A stretch of 53,947 bases of DNA from Betaproteobacteria bacterium (GTDB lineage Bacteria; Pseudomonadota; Gammaproteobacteria; Burkholderiales; SG8-39): contig SHXF01000016.1 of the NCBI GenBank assembly GCA_009693435.1, positions 1 through 53,947 of the forward strand, in the 5' to 3' direction. How positions within the stretch are numbered: the stretch's first letter is position 1; each line of letters begins with the position of its first letter. Under the pieces are notes generated by a model that saw only the letters and a list, made by a program, of their open reading frames with translations, ran no database searches and was not told the DNA's origin. Of this stretch, positions 17,399 to 26,377 are shown in pieces. A program made the position numbers and the translations under genes.

Positions 17399-17407
17399 TG
17401 CTACACT
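17399..17407 (+). promoter_or_regulatory. Candidate extended -10 promoter of the M23 peptidase gene
   Basis: TGCTACACT is an extended -10 element (TG-N-TACACT) 39 bp upstream of the ATG at 17447. No good -35 box is visible at 17-bp spacing, which suits an extended -10 promoter. AAAGGA precedes the start. Confidence 0.35.
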
Positions 17408-17446
17408 TGCCGGCTTGTTGCCGAGGTAAGCCCGACAAAGGACAAG

Positions 17447-18736
17447 ATGCGGATTCTATCCCAAATGAATGAGCGGACACGGCGCCACACGCAGTGGATG
17501 GCTGCAGTCGCAGTCGTTTCGCTTTTCGGCGTTGTCGCGGCGTTCGGTACCGTTCAGGAATCGCCGTTGCCTGCTCCAGCGAGAACCATCGTCGAAGCGC
17601 TCGCGGTTGCGCCACAGGCGGCGACCGCCGAGGCGGCGGTGTTCTGGCACGAAGAGCGTGTCCAGCGTGGCGACACGATCAGCAGCCTGCTCAGCCGCGT
17701 TGCGGTCGATGACGAGCAGATCAATCTGGTGATGCGCGCCCCCCAGGCTACCTCCGCGTTTCGCTTCCTGCGGCCGGGCACCACGCTTCAGGCGCGCACC
17801 GGCGAGGCGGGCGAGTTGCAGGCGCTGTGGTTCATGTCCCCGCGCGACAAACTCCTCATGATAGAACGCGATGGCGACACTTTTCGTTCGTCCGAGCGCG
17901 AAGACGGTTTCGCGGATCAGATCCTGATGAAGTCCGGCGAAATCAGGAGTTCCCTGTTCGCCGCGACCGACGCCGCCGGGCTGCCAGACAGCCTCGCCAT
18001 GCAGTTGGCGGAGATGTTTGCCGGAGACATCGACTTCCACCGTGACCTGCGGCGCGGCGACAGTTTTACGGTTGTGTACGAGATGGCTTTTCACAACGGC
18101 CGCCCGATACGCGCGGGGCGTGTCCTCGCAGCTGAATTCATCAACCAGAACAAGGCCTACCGCGCGGTGTGGTTCAAGGATGTGGACGGACAAGGCGGCT
18201 ACTACACCCCCGAGGGCAAGAACCTGAGAAAGGCATTCCTGCGCTCGCCTCTCGAGTTCTCGCGGATTACATCGGGATTTGGCATGCGCCATCATCCGAT
18301 CCTGAAAAGCTGGCGTGCCCACAAGGGCGTCGACTATGCCGCGCCGCCGGGAACGCGGGTGAGAGCAACCAGTGATGGATTCGTAGAGCTCGCAGCCGGT
18401 CAGGCTGGTTACGGAAATCTCGTGACGCTGAAACACCATGGCGGCTACACCACGCACTATGCGCACCTGCGCGGTTTCGCCCCTGGCCTTCGTCGCGGGG
18501 CGCGGGTGAACCAGGGGGATACCTTAGGCTTTGTCGGTCAGACCGGCTGGGCAACCGGACCCCACCTTCACTATGAATTCCGTGCCAATAATGTTCACCG
18601 CAACCCCCTCACGATGGCTTTTCCCGCGGCGCAGCCGATTACCCCGGATAAACTGGCGACTTTTCGCACCACCGCCCGTCCTCTCGCGGCCAGGCTGGAC
18701 CTGCTGCGCAACACCAATCTCGCGCTGCTGGAGTAG
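17447..18736 (+). CDS. M23 family metallopeptidase (cell-wall endopeptidase)
   Basis: The 429-residue envelope protein has an N-terminal membrane anchor (WMAAVAVVSLFGVVAAFG), a LysM/OapA-like region beginning VQRGDTISSLL, and a C-terminal M23 domain. Zinc ligands are visible in RHHPILKSWRAHKGVDYAA (His and Asp) and HLHYE near the end, with HYAH between. It is a MepM/YebA-type DD-endopeptidase likely cutting peptidoglycan cross-links in the periplasm. The ATG at 17447 follows AAAGGA; an internal ATG seven codons on is possible. It is followed 24 bp later by anmK, so wall cleavage and recycling are encoded together. Confidence 0.92.
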   Translation: MRILSQMNERTRRHTQWMAAVAVVSLFGVVAAFGTVQESPLPAPARTIVEALAVAPQAATAEAAVFWHEERVQRGDTISSLLSRVAVDDEQINLVMRAPQATSAFRFLRPGTTLQARTGEAGELQALWFMSPRDKLLMIERDGDTFRSSEREDGFADQILMKSGEIRSSLFAATDAAGLPDSLAMQLAEMFAGDIDFHRDLRRGDSFTVVYEMAFHNGRPIRAGRVLAAEFINQNKAYRAVWFKDVDGQGGYYTPEGKNLRKAFLRSPLEFSRITSGFGMRHHPILKSWRAHKGVDYAAPPGTRVRATSDGFVELAAGQAGYGNLVTLKHHGGYTTHYAHLRGFAPGLRRGARVNQGDTLGFVGQTGWATGPHLHYEFRANNVHRNPLTMAFPAAQPITPDKLATFRTTARPLAARLDLLRNTNLALLE

Positions 18737-18760
18737 CCGGCGCGTCCTGGGCGTGCTTCC

Positions 18761-19855
18761 GTGACGGGCGAGCGATATATCGGCTTGATGTCCGGAACCA
18801 GCCTTGATGGCGTGGACTGTGCGCTGATAAACCTGGATGACAACCGGGCGACGCTGCAAGCTACAGCATTCCTGGCGATTTCGGCCGGGCTGCGCGCCGA
18901 ACTTCTGGCGCTTAACTCGCCGGGACCGGACGAAACCGATCGCAGCGCGCTGGCCGCCATGGCGCTCACCCGCATGTACGCCGACGCTGTGGCAAGTGTC
19001 CTCGCATCCTCTGGGGTCTCCGCAAGCCAGGTCAAAGCCATCGGCTGCCACGGACAGACCATACGCCACCGGCCGGAAGCGGGATATACGGTACAGATCT
19101 GCAATCCAGCGCTGCTCGCTGAACTGTGCGGCATCACCGTGGTCGCAGACTTCCGGTCGCGCGATATCGCCGCGGGCGGGCAGGGCGCGCCGCTTGTCCC
19201 CGCCTTTCACGCAGCCAACTTCGGCTCAGCGGACGAACACCGCGTGGTGCTTAACCTGGGCGGGATCGCCAATCTCACCGACCTGCCGCGGCAAGGCACG
19301 CCGACCGGCTTTGACACTGGTCCTGGCAATCTGTTGCTGGATCTTTGGGTCGGCAAGCATCGCGGCGTCGATCACGACGACAATGGCGCCTGGGCCGCGA
19401 GTGGCCGGGTGCAACCGGACCTGCTCGGCGCAATGCTGCAACACGAGTATTTTCTCCGCCCGCCGCCAAAGAGCACCGGGCGCGACGAATTCAACGAGCC
19501 TTGGCTGATGCGCTTCAATCCGGCACGCTTCGCCCCTGAAGACGTGCAGGCCACATTGCTCAGCCTGACCGCCACCAGCGTCGCCGAAGCAATCCAGAGG
19601 CATTGTGGAGCAGCCACCGCGGTCTACGCCTGTGGCGGCGGCGTTCGGAACAACGCGTTGATGTCCGCACTGGCGGAAAAACTCGGGGCGCGTACGCTTG
19701 CTTCCACCGTGGATCTGGGAATACACCCCGACTGGGTCGAAGCAGCGGCATTTGCCTGGTTGGCAAAGCGCACAATGAGGCGCGAAACAGGAAATCTCCC
19801 CGCCGTGACGGGTGCCGCGGGAACCCGGATACTCGGGGCGATCTATCCGGCCTGA
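18761..19855 (+). CDS. anmK: Anhydro-N-acetylmuramic acid kinase
   Basis: The 364-residue kinase phosphorylates 1,6-anhydroMurNAc to MurNAc-6-phosphate in cytoplasmic peptidoglycan recycling. Landmarks: IGLMSGTSLDGVDCALI at the N-terminus (ATP-binding loop), AIGCHGQTIRH, VADFRSRDIAAGGQGAPLVPAFH with the catalytic Asp, NLGGIANLT, GFDTGPGN and CGGGVRNN. The start is GTG at 18761. It sits just downstream of the M23 endopeptidase, a link usual in proteobacteria. Its length is normal for the family (about 365-370). Confidence 0.95.
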   Translation: MTGERYIGLMSGTSLDGVDCALINLDDNRATLQATAFLAISAGLRAELLALNSPGPDETDRSALAAMALTRMYADAVASVLASSGVSASQVKAIGCHGQTIRHRPEAGYTVQICNPALLAELCGITVVADFRSRDIAAGGQGAPLVPAFHAANFGSADEHRVVLNLGGIANLTDLPRQGTPTGFDTGPGNLLLDLWVGKHRGVDHDDNGAWAASGRVQPDLLGAMLQHEYFLRPPPKSTGRDEFNEPWLMRFNPARFAPEDVQATLLSLTATSVAEAIQRHCGAATAVYACGGGVRNNALMSALAEKLGARTLASTVDLGIHPDWVEAAAFAWLAKRTMRRETGNLPAVTGAAGTRILGAIYPA

Positions 19856-19873
19856 CGCCAGTGGCAGGCACAG

Positions 19874-21196
19874 TTACGGAACTGCTTTGGGCTCCAGATC
19901 GAAAGCCATGCTCAGCCGTTGTTCCGTGTTGTATTCCGGCAACGGAATGGTGTCGTGCCAAAAATAGGATGGAAAAGTCACCAACAGGCCCGGTTCGGGT
20001 CTCACCGTCCGCGTCATTGTTTGCTTTGTCAGGTGGATGTCATTCCTCGGCGAGCCGAACTTGATCCAGCCCGCCTCGCCTGCCTCGGGATCGTAGACAA
20101 CGCCCGGGACGTCCACATAGTAGACACCGCTCAGCCAGCCGTCCGTATGAATGTGGGGAATCATTTTCCCCCCGGCCACCATTCTTACGGCCCACAGATT
20201 GAGACCGAAATTCCGCGGCAGACTGCGCGCAAAGGGATGGTCCCTGCTTTCATCGACCAGCCCCCGCCTCCGCTGGTCCAGCGCATAGGCGATGAATTTC
20301 TTCAGTTTTTCGACTGCCGGATGGCTATCGTACGCTAGGTTCTTGCTATGCCAGCCGTTGTACGTGGCATTGTCGGGCGGATCCTCCCGCATGGTCGGGT
20401 GGTTCGATGCAAATTCAGACAGGGCGCGGTTGAATTCCGCGATCTCCGGCGGACTCAACCCCAGTTCCTCCAGGCGGTGCAGACGCACCAACCGTCCAGG
20501 ATCGGAAAGCAGCCGTTCCTGATCCTCCTGGCCGAGTTCAGCAAGGGCCAGGCTTTTCAACGCGAGCGCGCGAACATCGTACGCGTCGAGAACCAGCACC
20601 TTGTCGAATATCGCCAGTGCATCTCCGGCTTTGCCGGCCTTGAGCAGGCACTCGCCGGCCGCCACCAGGGAAGTCGCATCGCGTGGCTTGAGCCGGGCCG
20701 CCTGCAGGTAGTATCTGACGGCCTGATCGGTGTTTCCCATAGCCTCGTACATCTTGGCGATGTTGTAGCTGCCCTGGGAATATCCCGGGTGTGCGGCAAT
20801 CACCCTTTCCAACACCGCGATCGCCTTCGCATGCTCCCCGGCGCCATGCAGATTTGTCGCGAGATTGTTGAGCAGGTACTGGTTGCCGGACGCGAACTTG
20901 AGGGCTGCCTCGCAAAGCCCGATCGCCTCGTCGTACCGGCGCTGCTCATGCAGTACGTTGGTAAGGTTGACGTAGGCGTCGGTGAATCTCGCGTCTGCTG
21001 CGATCGCCCGCCGCAGCAATTTCTCGGCCTCTTCGTATTGTTTGTCCTGCTGGCGTATCAGTCCCAGGTTGCAAAGCGCCGCGGCGTTGTCGGGATGTTG
21101 ATTCAAAAGCTGTTGATACAGGAACGCAGCTTCCTTCGGACTCCCCGACATCTGCGCGCGTACGGCTTCCTTGAGCAAATGGCCGGCCGATATCAT
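19874..21196 (-). CDS. TPR protein with C-terminal 2OG-Fe(II) oxygenase-like domain
   Basis: The 440-residue protein has about six TPR units in residues 1-215 (DNAAALCNLGLIRQQDKQYEEAEKLLRRAI and similar). A C-terminal part from about 270 resembles the putative 2OG-Fe(II) oxygenase family (PF13759 type). Likely iron ligands are His and Asp in HIHTDGW and His in FWHDTIP; an Arg in QRLSMAFDL may hold 2-oxoglutarate. No signal peptide is seen. It may hydroxylate a protein or peptide held by the TPR part; the substrate is unknown. It is inserted between anmK (convergent) and erpA, a place where this lineage usually has nothing. The ATG at 21196 begins MISAGHLLKEA; translation beyond it is not supported. 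Confidence 0.78.
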   Translation of the reverse strand: MISAGHLLKEAVRAQMSGSPKEAAFLYQQLLNQHPDNAAALCNLGLIRQQDKQYEEAEKLLRRAIAADARFTDAYVNLTNVLHEQRRYDEAIGLCEAALKFASGNQYLLNNLATNLHGAGEHAKAIAVLERVIAAHPGYSQGSYNIAKMYEAMGNTDQAVRYYLQAARLKPRDATSLVAAGECLLKAGKAGDALAIFDKVLVLDAYDVRALALKSLALAELGQEDQERLLSDPGRLVRLHRLEELGLSPPEIAEFNRALSEFASNHPTMREDPPDNATYNGWHSKNLAYDSHPAVEKLKKFIAYALDQRRRGLVDESRDHPFARSLPRNFGLNLWAVRMVAGGKMIPHIHTDGWLSGVYYVDVPGVVYDPEAGEAGWIKFGSPRNDIHLTKQTMTRTVRPEPGLLVTFPSYFWHDTIPLPEYNTEQRLSMAFDLEPKAVP

Positions 21197-21246
21197 TCAA
21201 GTCCCCGAAGGAGCGCTCCCCCGCTGCGGTCGACAGGAACGCCGCC

Positions 21247-21273
21247 AAAAAAAAGAGGCCTCGCGGCCTCTTT
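21247..21273 (-). terminator. Intrinsic terminator of erpA
   Basis: A perfect 9-bp stem AAAGAGGCC / GGCCTCTTT with a 4-nt loop. On the minus strand it is followed by a run of T residues (plus-strand A-run from 21247). It lies about 20 bp past the erpA stop and insulates the TPR/2OG gene from erpA transcription. Confidence 0.88.
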
Positions 21274-21291
21274 GTTCACCAAGGATGGCCG

Positions 21292-21642
21292 TCACGCCGA
21301 GAATGACGATCCGCATCCGCAAGTGCTGGTCGCGTTCGGGTTCTTGATCACGAACTGGGCGCCCTCGAGTCCTTCGGTATAGTCGATTTCGGCGCCCGAC
21401 AGGTATTGATAGCTCATCGGGTCTATCAGCAACTGGACCCCGTTTTTCTCCATCACGGTGTCGTCGTCGCTGGTGACCTCATCGAACGTGAAGCCGTACT
21501 GGAAGCCGGAACAACCGCCGCCAGTGACGAACACACGCAGCTTCAATTCGACATTGCCTTCCTCGTCGATCAATTGCTTCACCTTGTTCGCGGCGTTATC
21601 CGTGAAAATCAGCGGCGCCGGCATTTCCGTCATTGCATTCAT
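21292..21642 (-). CDS. erpA: Iron-sulfur cluster insertion protein ErpA
   Basis: The 116-residue A-type carrier delivers Fe-S clusters to apoproteins. The three cluster-binding cysteines are seen in [11 protein letters not shown] and the C-terminal CGCGSSFSA. The start at 21642 (MNAMTEMP) fits homologues and has AGGAG at good spacing; an ATG one codon upstream and a frame to 21744 are less likely. It lies downstream of the bactofilin gene on the same strand and ends in a strong terminator. Length is normal (about 115-120). Confidence 0.94.
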   Translation of the reverse strand: MNAMTEMPAPLIFTDNAANKVKQLIDEEGNVELKLRVFVTGGGCSGFQYGFTFDEVTSDDDTVMEKNGVQLLIDPMSYQYLSGAEIDYTEGLEGAQFVIKNPNATSTCGCGSSFSA

Positions 21643-21766
21643 CATCTGCTCCTGTACATCGATCACCGCATTATGTCCCCTGCCGGGAAGGGGTTCAACC
21701 CGGAGCGTTGTAGGGGTATTTGAGGGCGGGAAGCGCCAGTTCAAGCGCTGTGGCTGTGGCCCGGGC

Positions 21767-22207
21767 TCAGGCGCCGACGGGCTTGCTGGCGGCCAGCTTC
21801 AATTCGACCGGACGCGCAGCACTCGACTTGTTGTGCACCAGGCGGCCTTCGACGATCGCCCCGAGGTGCATTTCCAGTGTGTTGTAGTTCACGTCCCCGA
21901 GCACGCGGCAACGCGATTGCAACTCAAGGAACTCGCTGGCAAACACCGGGCCATTGATGGCGCCGTTCACGACCAGATGGGATACGTGGATTTCGCCGTC
22001 GATGCGGGCCTGCTCGCTTACCACCAGTGTGGACGGCTGGTCCGGCACCGCGGCAACATTTCCCACGATCTCCCCGTCGACGCGCAACCCGCCGGTGAAG
22101 ATTACATTGCCTTCGATCTTGGTTCCCGTGCCGATCAGGCTGTCAATGCGATTCTGCGGCTTGGTCGTCTGCTTGTTGGTTTGCTTGCTGGATTGTTTGC
22201 CGAACAT
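21767..22207 (-). CDS. Bactofilin family cytoskeletal protein
   Basis: The 146-residue protein has a polar Gln/Lys/Thr-rich N-terminal tail of about 20 residues. A bactofilin (DUF583) beta-helical core follows ([24 protein letters not shown] ... [22 protein letters not shown]), with glycine-spaced repeats that form the right-handed beta helix. Bactofilins polymerise without nucleotide near the membrane and help shape the cell wall. It sits between the DUF6776 gene and erpA, the usual order in betaproteobacteria. The ATG is at 22207. Confidence 0.92.
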   Translation of the reverse strand: MFGKQSSKQTNKQTTKPQNRIDSLIGTGTKIEGNVIFTGGLRVDGEIVGNVAAVPDQPSTLVVSEQARIDGEIHVSHLVVNGAINGPVFASEFLELQSRCRVLGDVNYNTLEMHLGAIVEGRLVHNKSSAARPVELKLAASKPVGA

Positions 22208-22228
22208 GGTGTGCGAGCCTTTCCTTTC

Positions 22229-22978
22229 TCATGACAGGTCGACGCTCTGGCTTGCTCGCGCCTCCGTGGACCCGTTCTCCATGACACGGATGCGGACCGT
22301 TCTCACTTTTGCCTCGGGTGGAACGCGGAACGAACCCTCAACCCGGTGGAAATACTTGAACGCGAGCTTGTAGGAGGGGTCCGAACGCCCCGCGTCGCCA
22401 GGAAGTACTATCATAGCATTCCTGTTTCCCTGCCGCACCTCCACTACCAGCTGCATGGAACCCTGGAATTCCCGATCGCGGGGGCCACCCTGCATCACCA
22501 GCATACGATACCGGTATTCCCCCGGCAAGGCGTCCGGGAGCACGTTAAAGCGGTGGATCGATACTTTTTCGCCGCGGCGCTCGCTGGGGATGAGATTCTC
22601 GAAAAACGCCAGATCCTCCTTCAACCGGCTGTTTTCTTCCTCAAGGACTCTTACCTGGGTTCCCAACTGTTTTTGCGCGGATTGCTCAATTTTCAGCCGC
22701 GACTCGCCGGCGTCGGCCAAGCCCCGCAAACGCGCCGCTTCCGCCTGGAGTTTGGTTGTGGATTCGCGCAGCCGCGCCAGTTCCTCTTCGACTTCGCTAC
22801 GGTCAAAACCCGCAAAGCGCCGGCCCGCGTCGTAAATCCAGGCCGCAAGCGCCAGCGAAATGGACGCCACCAGCATCATCCCCAGCCATCGCCAATACCA
22901 GGCGACGTGGGTGTTCACGGTCATCTTCGGCGCGGAAATGCCGAACCGCTGGCGGACACGTTTGAGCAGGCGGACCAT
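22229..22978 (-). CDS. DUF6776-like single-pass membrane protein with coiled coil
   Basis: The 249-residue protein has a short basic N-terminus, one membrane helix (about residues 31-50, LGMMLVASISLALAAWIYDA) and a coiled coil over roughly 60-125 (EEELARLRESTTKLQAEAARL, VLEEENSRLKEDLAFFENL). A compact C-terminal beta-rich domain ends it. It resembles the DUF6776 family that lies beside bactofilin genes in betaproteobacteria, so it may anchor or regulate the bactofilin polymer; this is inference from position. It lies 21 bp upstream of the bactofilin gene, in the same direction. Confidence 0.8.
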   Translation of the reverse strand: MVRLLKRVRQRFGISAPKMTVNTHVAWYWRWLGMMLVASISLALAAWIYDAGRRFAGFDRSEVEEELARLRESTTKLQAEAARLRGLADAGESRLKIEQSAQKQLGTQVRVLEEENSRLKEDLAFFENLIPSERRGEKVSIHRFNVLPDALPGEYRYRMLVMQGGPRDREFQGSMQLVVEVRQGNRNAMIVLPGDAGRSDPSYKLAFKYFHRVEGSFRVPPEAKVRTVRIRVMENGSTEARASQSVDLS

Positions 22979-23021
22979 CTCGGTGCGTGCCGGGTAATGC
23001 GTTACGTTCGGCTGCGCGACA

Positions 23022-24062
23022 TCAGGGAAGCACGGGCAATTGCGCCAATCCGGCTGCCTCGTCCAGCCCGAACATCAGATTCATGTTCTGGACGGCCTGT
23101 CCTGCAGCCCCTTTGACCAGGTTGTCGATCACCACCAGGATCACCAGCATGTCTCCGCCGGCATCGGTATTTCTCGGCCGGTGAACCGCGATGCGGCAGG
23201 TATTGGCTGCGCGCACTGAACGGGTCTCCGGATGGCTGCCCGCGGGCAGCACGTCGACGAACGGTTCGTCGCGATAACGCGCTTCGAACAGGTGCTGGAA
23301 ATCCGCGTCACGAGTGATACGCGCGTAGAGGGTGGCGTGAATGCCCCGTATCATGGGCGTCAGGTGCGGCACGAACGTGAGTCCGACCGGTACGCCCGCG
23401 ATCTCCGCCAGACCCTGCCGTATCTCGGGCCAGTGGCGATGTCCGGAGACACCGTATGCCTTGAAATTGTCCGATGCTTCGGAGAACAGCAGCGGCACCT
23501 CTTCCTTGCGGCCGGCCCCGCTGACCCCCGACTTCGCATCGGCGATCAGGTGCGCGAGATCCACCGTGCCCGACTGGACGAGCGGCGCGAATCCCAGCTG
23601 AACCGCGGTCGGATAGCAACCGGGGTTGGCGATCACCCGCGCTTTGCGAATGCGTTCGCGGTGAAATTCGGGCAGGCCATACACGGCTTCCGCCACCAGT
23701 TCCGGCGACGCGTGCTTCGCGCCGTACCATTTTTCCCATTCGGCGATATCACGGATCCGGAAATCCGCCGAGAGGTCGATGATGCGCACACCGGCATCCA
23801 CCAGGCTCCTTGCCTGGCTCATCGCGATGGTGTTGGGCGTCGCGAAGAAGACCACATCGCAACGCTCCAGACCGGCCTTTGCCGGCTCGGAAAACGATAG
23901 CGAAACCGCGCCTCGCAGGCTGGGGAACAGCTCCGACACCGGCATGCCGGCTTCCTTGCGCGAGGTGATCGCCGCGAGTTCCACACCCGGGTGGCGCGCC
24001 AGAATGCGCAACAGTTCCACGCCGGTATAGCCGGTACCGCCAACAATGCCTGCTTTAATCAT
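23022..24062 (-). CDS. argC: N-acetyl-gamma-glutamyl-phosphate reductase
   Basis: The 346-residue enzyme reduces N-acetylglutamyl-5-phosphate with NADPH in arginine synthesis. Seen: the NADP Rossmann motif [17 protein letters not shown], the active-site Cys149 in ANPGCYPTA, and SGHRHWPEI with a conserved His. The start MIKAGIVGG at 24062 fits the family; a start five codons earlier lacks support. It lies downstream of rplM-rpsI after a terminator, the usual betaproteobacterial order. Length is normal for type 1 ArgC. Confidence 0.95.
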   Translation of the reverse strand: MIKAGIVGGTGYTGVELLRILARHPGVELAAITSRKEAGMPVSELFPSLRGAVSLSFSEPAKAGLERCDVVFFATPNTIAMSQARSLVDAGVRIIDLSADFRIRDIAEWEKWYGAKHASPELVAEAVYGLPEFHRERIRKARVIANPGCYPTAVQLGFAPLVQSGTVDLAHLIADAKSGVSGAGRKEEVPLLFSEASDNFKAYGVSGHRHWPEIRQGLAEIAGVPVGLTFVPHLTPMIRGIHATLYARITRDADFQHLFEARYRDEPFVDVLPAGSHPETRSVRAANTCRIAVHRPRNTDAGGDMLVILVVIDNLVKGAAGQAVQNMNLMFGLDEAAGLAQLPVLP

Positions 24063-24216
24063 TATTCTGTCCCGCATTCATTTCGGATCGAAGCTCACAC
24101 CGTCGATCGACAATACGCGAATTTGCCATCCGGCCGGACCCTGGCCGCCCACCGCGGCGGTCATAGTAGCGCATGCTCCAGCGTGTGGCGTGCCTGCTGC
24201 CTGGCGCGCCAAAGCA

Positions 24217-24241
24217 AAAAGCCGCCCTGACGGCGGCTTTT
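24217..24241 (-). terminator. Bidirectional-type terminator after rpsI
   Basis: GCCGCC (24221-24226) pairs with GGCGGC (24232-24237), flanked by A-runs and T-runs on both sides. It lies 18 bp past the rpsI stop and closes the rplM-rpsI operon. Confidence 0.85.
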
Positions 24242-24258
24242 CTTCGCAAACGCGAAAG

Positions 24259-24651
24259 TCAGCGCTTGGAAAACTGCTTGCGGCGCCGTGCTTTGTGGAA
24301 GCCGACTTTCTTTCGCTCGACTTCGCGCGCGTCGCGCGTAACCAGGCCCGCCTTGCTCAGGACCGGCTTCAATTCCGCATCGAACTCGATCAGTGCGCGG
24401 GTCAAGCCATGCCGTACGGCGCCGGCCTGACCGGACTCTCCACCGCCTGCCACGTTCACCTTGACGTCGAAGCCGGACGAGTTGTTGGTCAGCACCAGCG
24501 GCTGCCGCGCAACCATCTGACCGGTCTCGCGCCCGAAATATTCCGAAATCGGCAAGCCGTTGACCACAAAAGCGCCCCTGCCGGCCTTGATGAAAACACG
24601 CGCCACTGAACTCTTGCGCCGGCCGGTGCCGTAGTAATAATCGCCAATCAT
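24259..24651 (-). CDS. rpsI: 30S ribosomal protein S9
   Basis: The 130-residue protein starts [22 protein letters not shown], carries the S9 motif of the small subunit, and has the typical basic C-terminal tail ending KQFSKR that reaches the P-site tRNA. The start overlaps the rplM stop by 4 bp (24648-24651), so the two are translated together. Length is exactly typical. Confidence 0.97.
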   Translation of the reverse strand: MIGDYYYGTGRRKSSVARVFIKAGRGAFVVNGLPISEYFGRETGQMVARQPLVLTNNSSGFDVKVNVAGGGESGQAGAVRHGLTRALIEFDAELKPVLSKAGLVTRDAREVERKKVGFHKARRRKQFSKR

Positions 24652-25082
24652 GCTGTGACCTCCAGGGTCTTCGGTTGCTGCGACGCATGGGGATGGTCGC
24701 CGCCGGAATAGACTTTCAGTTTGCGGAACATCGCGTAGCCGAGAGGACCCTTGGGCAGCATGCCCTTTACGGCGATCTCGAGTGCGCGGGTCGGAAAGCG
24801 CGCCTGCATTTTTTCGAATGTCGTTTCGCGGACACCGCCCGGATAGCCGCTGTGGCGGTAATACCGCTTGTCCTGGGCCTTGCGCCCGGTGACGCGGATC
24901 TTCGCCGAGTTGACCACCACCAGATAATCGCCGGTGTCGACGTGCGGCGTAAATTCCGGCTTGTGCTTGCCGCGCAGGCGGCGTGCCAATTCGGTGGCGA
25001 GGCGTCCCAGAACCTTGTTGGACGCGTCGACCACATACCAGTCGCGTTTTACTTCGTGCGATTTTGCGGAGAACGTTTTCAT
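24648..25082 (-). CDS. rplM: 50S ribosomal protein L13
   Basis: The 144-residue protein begins [33 protein letters not shown] and contains [22 protein letters not shown], both diagnostic of L13, an early assembly protein of the large subunit. The start at 25082 matches homologues; the frame upstream to 25163 is leader. A near-consensus promoter lies about 50 bp upstream. Confidence 0.97.
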   Translation of the reverse strand: MKTFSAKSHEVKRDWYVVDASNKVLGRLATELARRLRGKHKPEFTPHVDTGDYLVVVNSAKIRVTGRKAQDKRYYRHSGYPGGVRETTFEKMQARFPTRALEIAVKGMLPKGPLGYAMFRKLKVYSGGDHPHASQQPKTLEVTA

Positions 25083-25134
25083 GAGCCCTTGTGCCTTATT
25101 CCTGCGCAGCTGCCCGTGCAGGCGAAAGGGCGTG

Positions 25135-25163
25135 ATTTTATTGGAGAAGTGAGGGGGTGTCAA
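25135..25163 (-). promoter_or_regulatory. Sigma-70-type promoter of rplM-rpsI
   Basis: On the minus strand TTGACA (25163-25158), a 17-bp spacer and TAAAAT (25140-25135) give a near-consensus promoter. It predicts a leader of about 45 nt before the rplM ATG. Confidence 0.8.
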
Positions 25164-25265
25164 ACCAAATCCCGCCGTGGTGACATCACTGTAAGGGTGT
25201 CAACGAAATCGCGCCCGTTTTACGGGTGAAGCCTGCTTCAGCAACGAGAAGGTGAACTCCCGAAT

Positions 25266-25309
25266 TTGCATTTCACGGGAATGCGTCCTATAATTTACTA
25301 CTTATGTAG
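25266..25309 (+). promoter_or_regulatory. Promoter and operator region of the ParD-like/RelE-like pair
   Basis: TTGCAT (25266-25271), a 17-bp spacer and a perfect TATAAT (25289-25294) form a good sigma-70 promoter. An inverted repeat GCATT-N7-AATGC (25268-25284) lies between the boxes, and CTAC-TTAT-GTAG (25298-25309) lies at the start site. Both suit autorepression by the antitoxin, as is usual for type II pairs. Confidence 0.65.
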
Positions 25310-25331
25310 CGATTGTAATTGGGGTGAAGCC

Positions 25332-25559
25332 ATGGGAATGCCGGTACGCATAGATGAGGATTTGTACAACCGGGCACGGGCACAAGCGCGGGCCGAGCGA
25401 CGCACCATTGCCGGGCAAATTGAATTCTGGGCTTTGGTGGGCAGAACTGCTTTGGACAATCCGGATCTGCCCATTGATTTCGTGCGCGATTTGCTGATCG
25501 CCCGCGCGGAAGGACCGACACTGGCTACGGCTTTCGTTCCCGAGGGCAAGCGGAGCTGA
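25332..25559 (+). CDS. ParD-like type II antitoxin
   Basis: The 75-residue protein starts MGMPVRIDEDLYNRARAQA, like the ParD-like antitoxin family (ribbon-helix-helix DNA binding), with AERRTIAGQIEFWALVGRTA as the helical part. A flexible C-terminus probably wraps the toxin. The ATG at 25332 was chosen over 25266 for its GGGGTGAAGCC leader and family fit; the longer frame would run through the promoter. Its stop overlaps the toxin start by one base, so the two are coupled. Confidence 0.8.
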   Translation: MGMPVRIDEDLYNRARAQARAERRTIAGQIEFWALVGRTALDNPDLPIDFVRDLLIARAEGPTLATAFVPEGKRS

Positions 25560-25837
25560 TGGATAAGGCTGTCCAGGTTCAGCAAACCGCAGTATTCAAT
25601 CGTGCTTACAAGCGGTTGCACCCCAACCAGAAGGCGGACGTGGACGATGCGATAGCCGACATCGTTCGTGACCCGACGATAGGTGAGGCCAAAAAGGGGG
25701 ATCTTGCAGGCGTGTTTGTGCACAAATTCAGGTGCAATGACCAATTGACGTTGCTGGCCTATGAATACGATCCTGGCACGCGTCTGTTGCTATTGCTTGG
25801 TACACACGAAAATTTCTATCGAGATTTGAAGCGTTGA
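25559..25837 (+). CDS. RelE/ParE-superfamily toxin
   Basis: The 92-residue basic protein resembles the RelE/ParE fold: helical start (VFNRAYKRLHPNQKADVDDAI), GEAKKGDLAGVFVHKF, and a C-terminal strand pair ending GTHENFYRDLKR. The final His/Tyr/Arg region is typical of the RelE/HigB-like nuclease group (mRNA cleavage) rather than gyrase-poisoning ParE, but this cannot be settled by eye. It begins one base inside the antitoxin stop. The antitoxin should bind both it and the promoter. Confidence 0.78.
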   Translation: MDKAVQVQQTAVFNRAYKRLHPNQKADVDDAIADIVRDPTIGEAKKGDLAGVFVHKFRCNDQLTLLAYEYDPGTRLLLLLGTHENFYRDLKR

Positions 25838-25948
25838 AATAATCAGTAATCCCGCAGCCCTGCGTAAGTGAGCCTTCATGCAGGTAGACGCAGCAGCGGT
25901 GAGGTGCATCAAACCCAGGTGGAACCAAAACTTCTAGTCGAGGCGTGA

Positions 25949-26371
25949 ATGGACATGGAATGCAGAATCAAATGGGTGGACGGCATGAGTTTTCTTGCCG
26001 AAACGGGTAGCGGCCACGCCTTTGTCATGGATGGCGCGCCCGAAGGGGGCGGGCGCAACATCGGGCCGAGGCCGATGGAAACGGTGCTGGCGGGAACGGG
26101 CGGCTGCAGCGCCTATGACGTGGTCGCGATCCTCAAGAAAAGCGGTCAGGACATCCGCGATTGCGAGGTCAAACTAACCGCCGAGCGTGCCGAAACGGAC
26201 CCCAAGATCTTTACGCGGATTCACATGCATTTCATCCTGACGGGCAATGAATTGAAGCCGTCGATGGTCGAAAACGCGATCAAGCTGTCCCACAACAAAT
26301 ATTGTTCGGCGTCCATCATGCTCGGCAAGATGGCGCAGATCACGCACGACTACGAAATCGTGGCGGCGTGA
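25949..26371 (+). CDS. OsmC family protein
   Basis: The 140-residue protein belongs to the OsmC/Ohr superfamily of thiol-dependent peroxidases. The two redox cysteines are seen in GTGGCSAYDVV and HNKYCSASIML. It resembles the YhfA-like branch, whose substrate is poorly defined. The ATG at 25949 begins MDMECRIKW; an ATG two codons on is an alternative. It converges on coq7 with 6 bp between stops and follows the toxin-antitoxin pair by 111 bp. Confidence 0.9.
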   Translation: MDMECRIKWVDGMSFLAETGSGHAFVMDGAPEGGGRNIGPRPMETVLAGTGGCSAYDVVAILKKSGQDIRDCEVKLTAERAETDPKIFTRIHMHFILTGNELKPSMVENAIKLSHNKYCSASIMLGKMAQITHDYEIVAA

Positions 26372-26377
26372 TCCTGA

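Noticed and set aside
17456..18466. 336-residue minus-strand frame opposite the M23 peptidase
   Set aside because: The plus strand carries conserved zinc motifs; the minus frame shows none.
20348..21382. 344-residue plus-strand frame opposite the TPR/2OG gene
   Set aside because: Composition typical of an antisense frame; the minus strand shows TPR periodicity.
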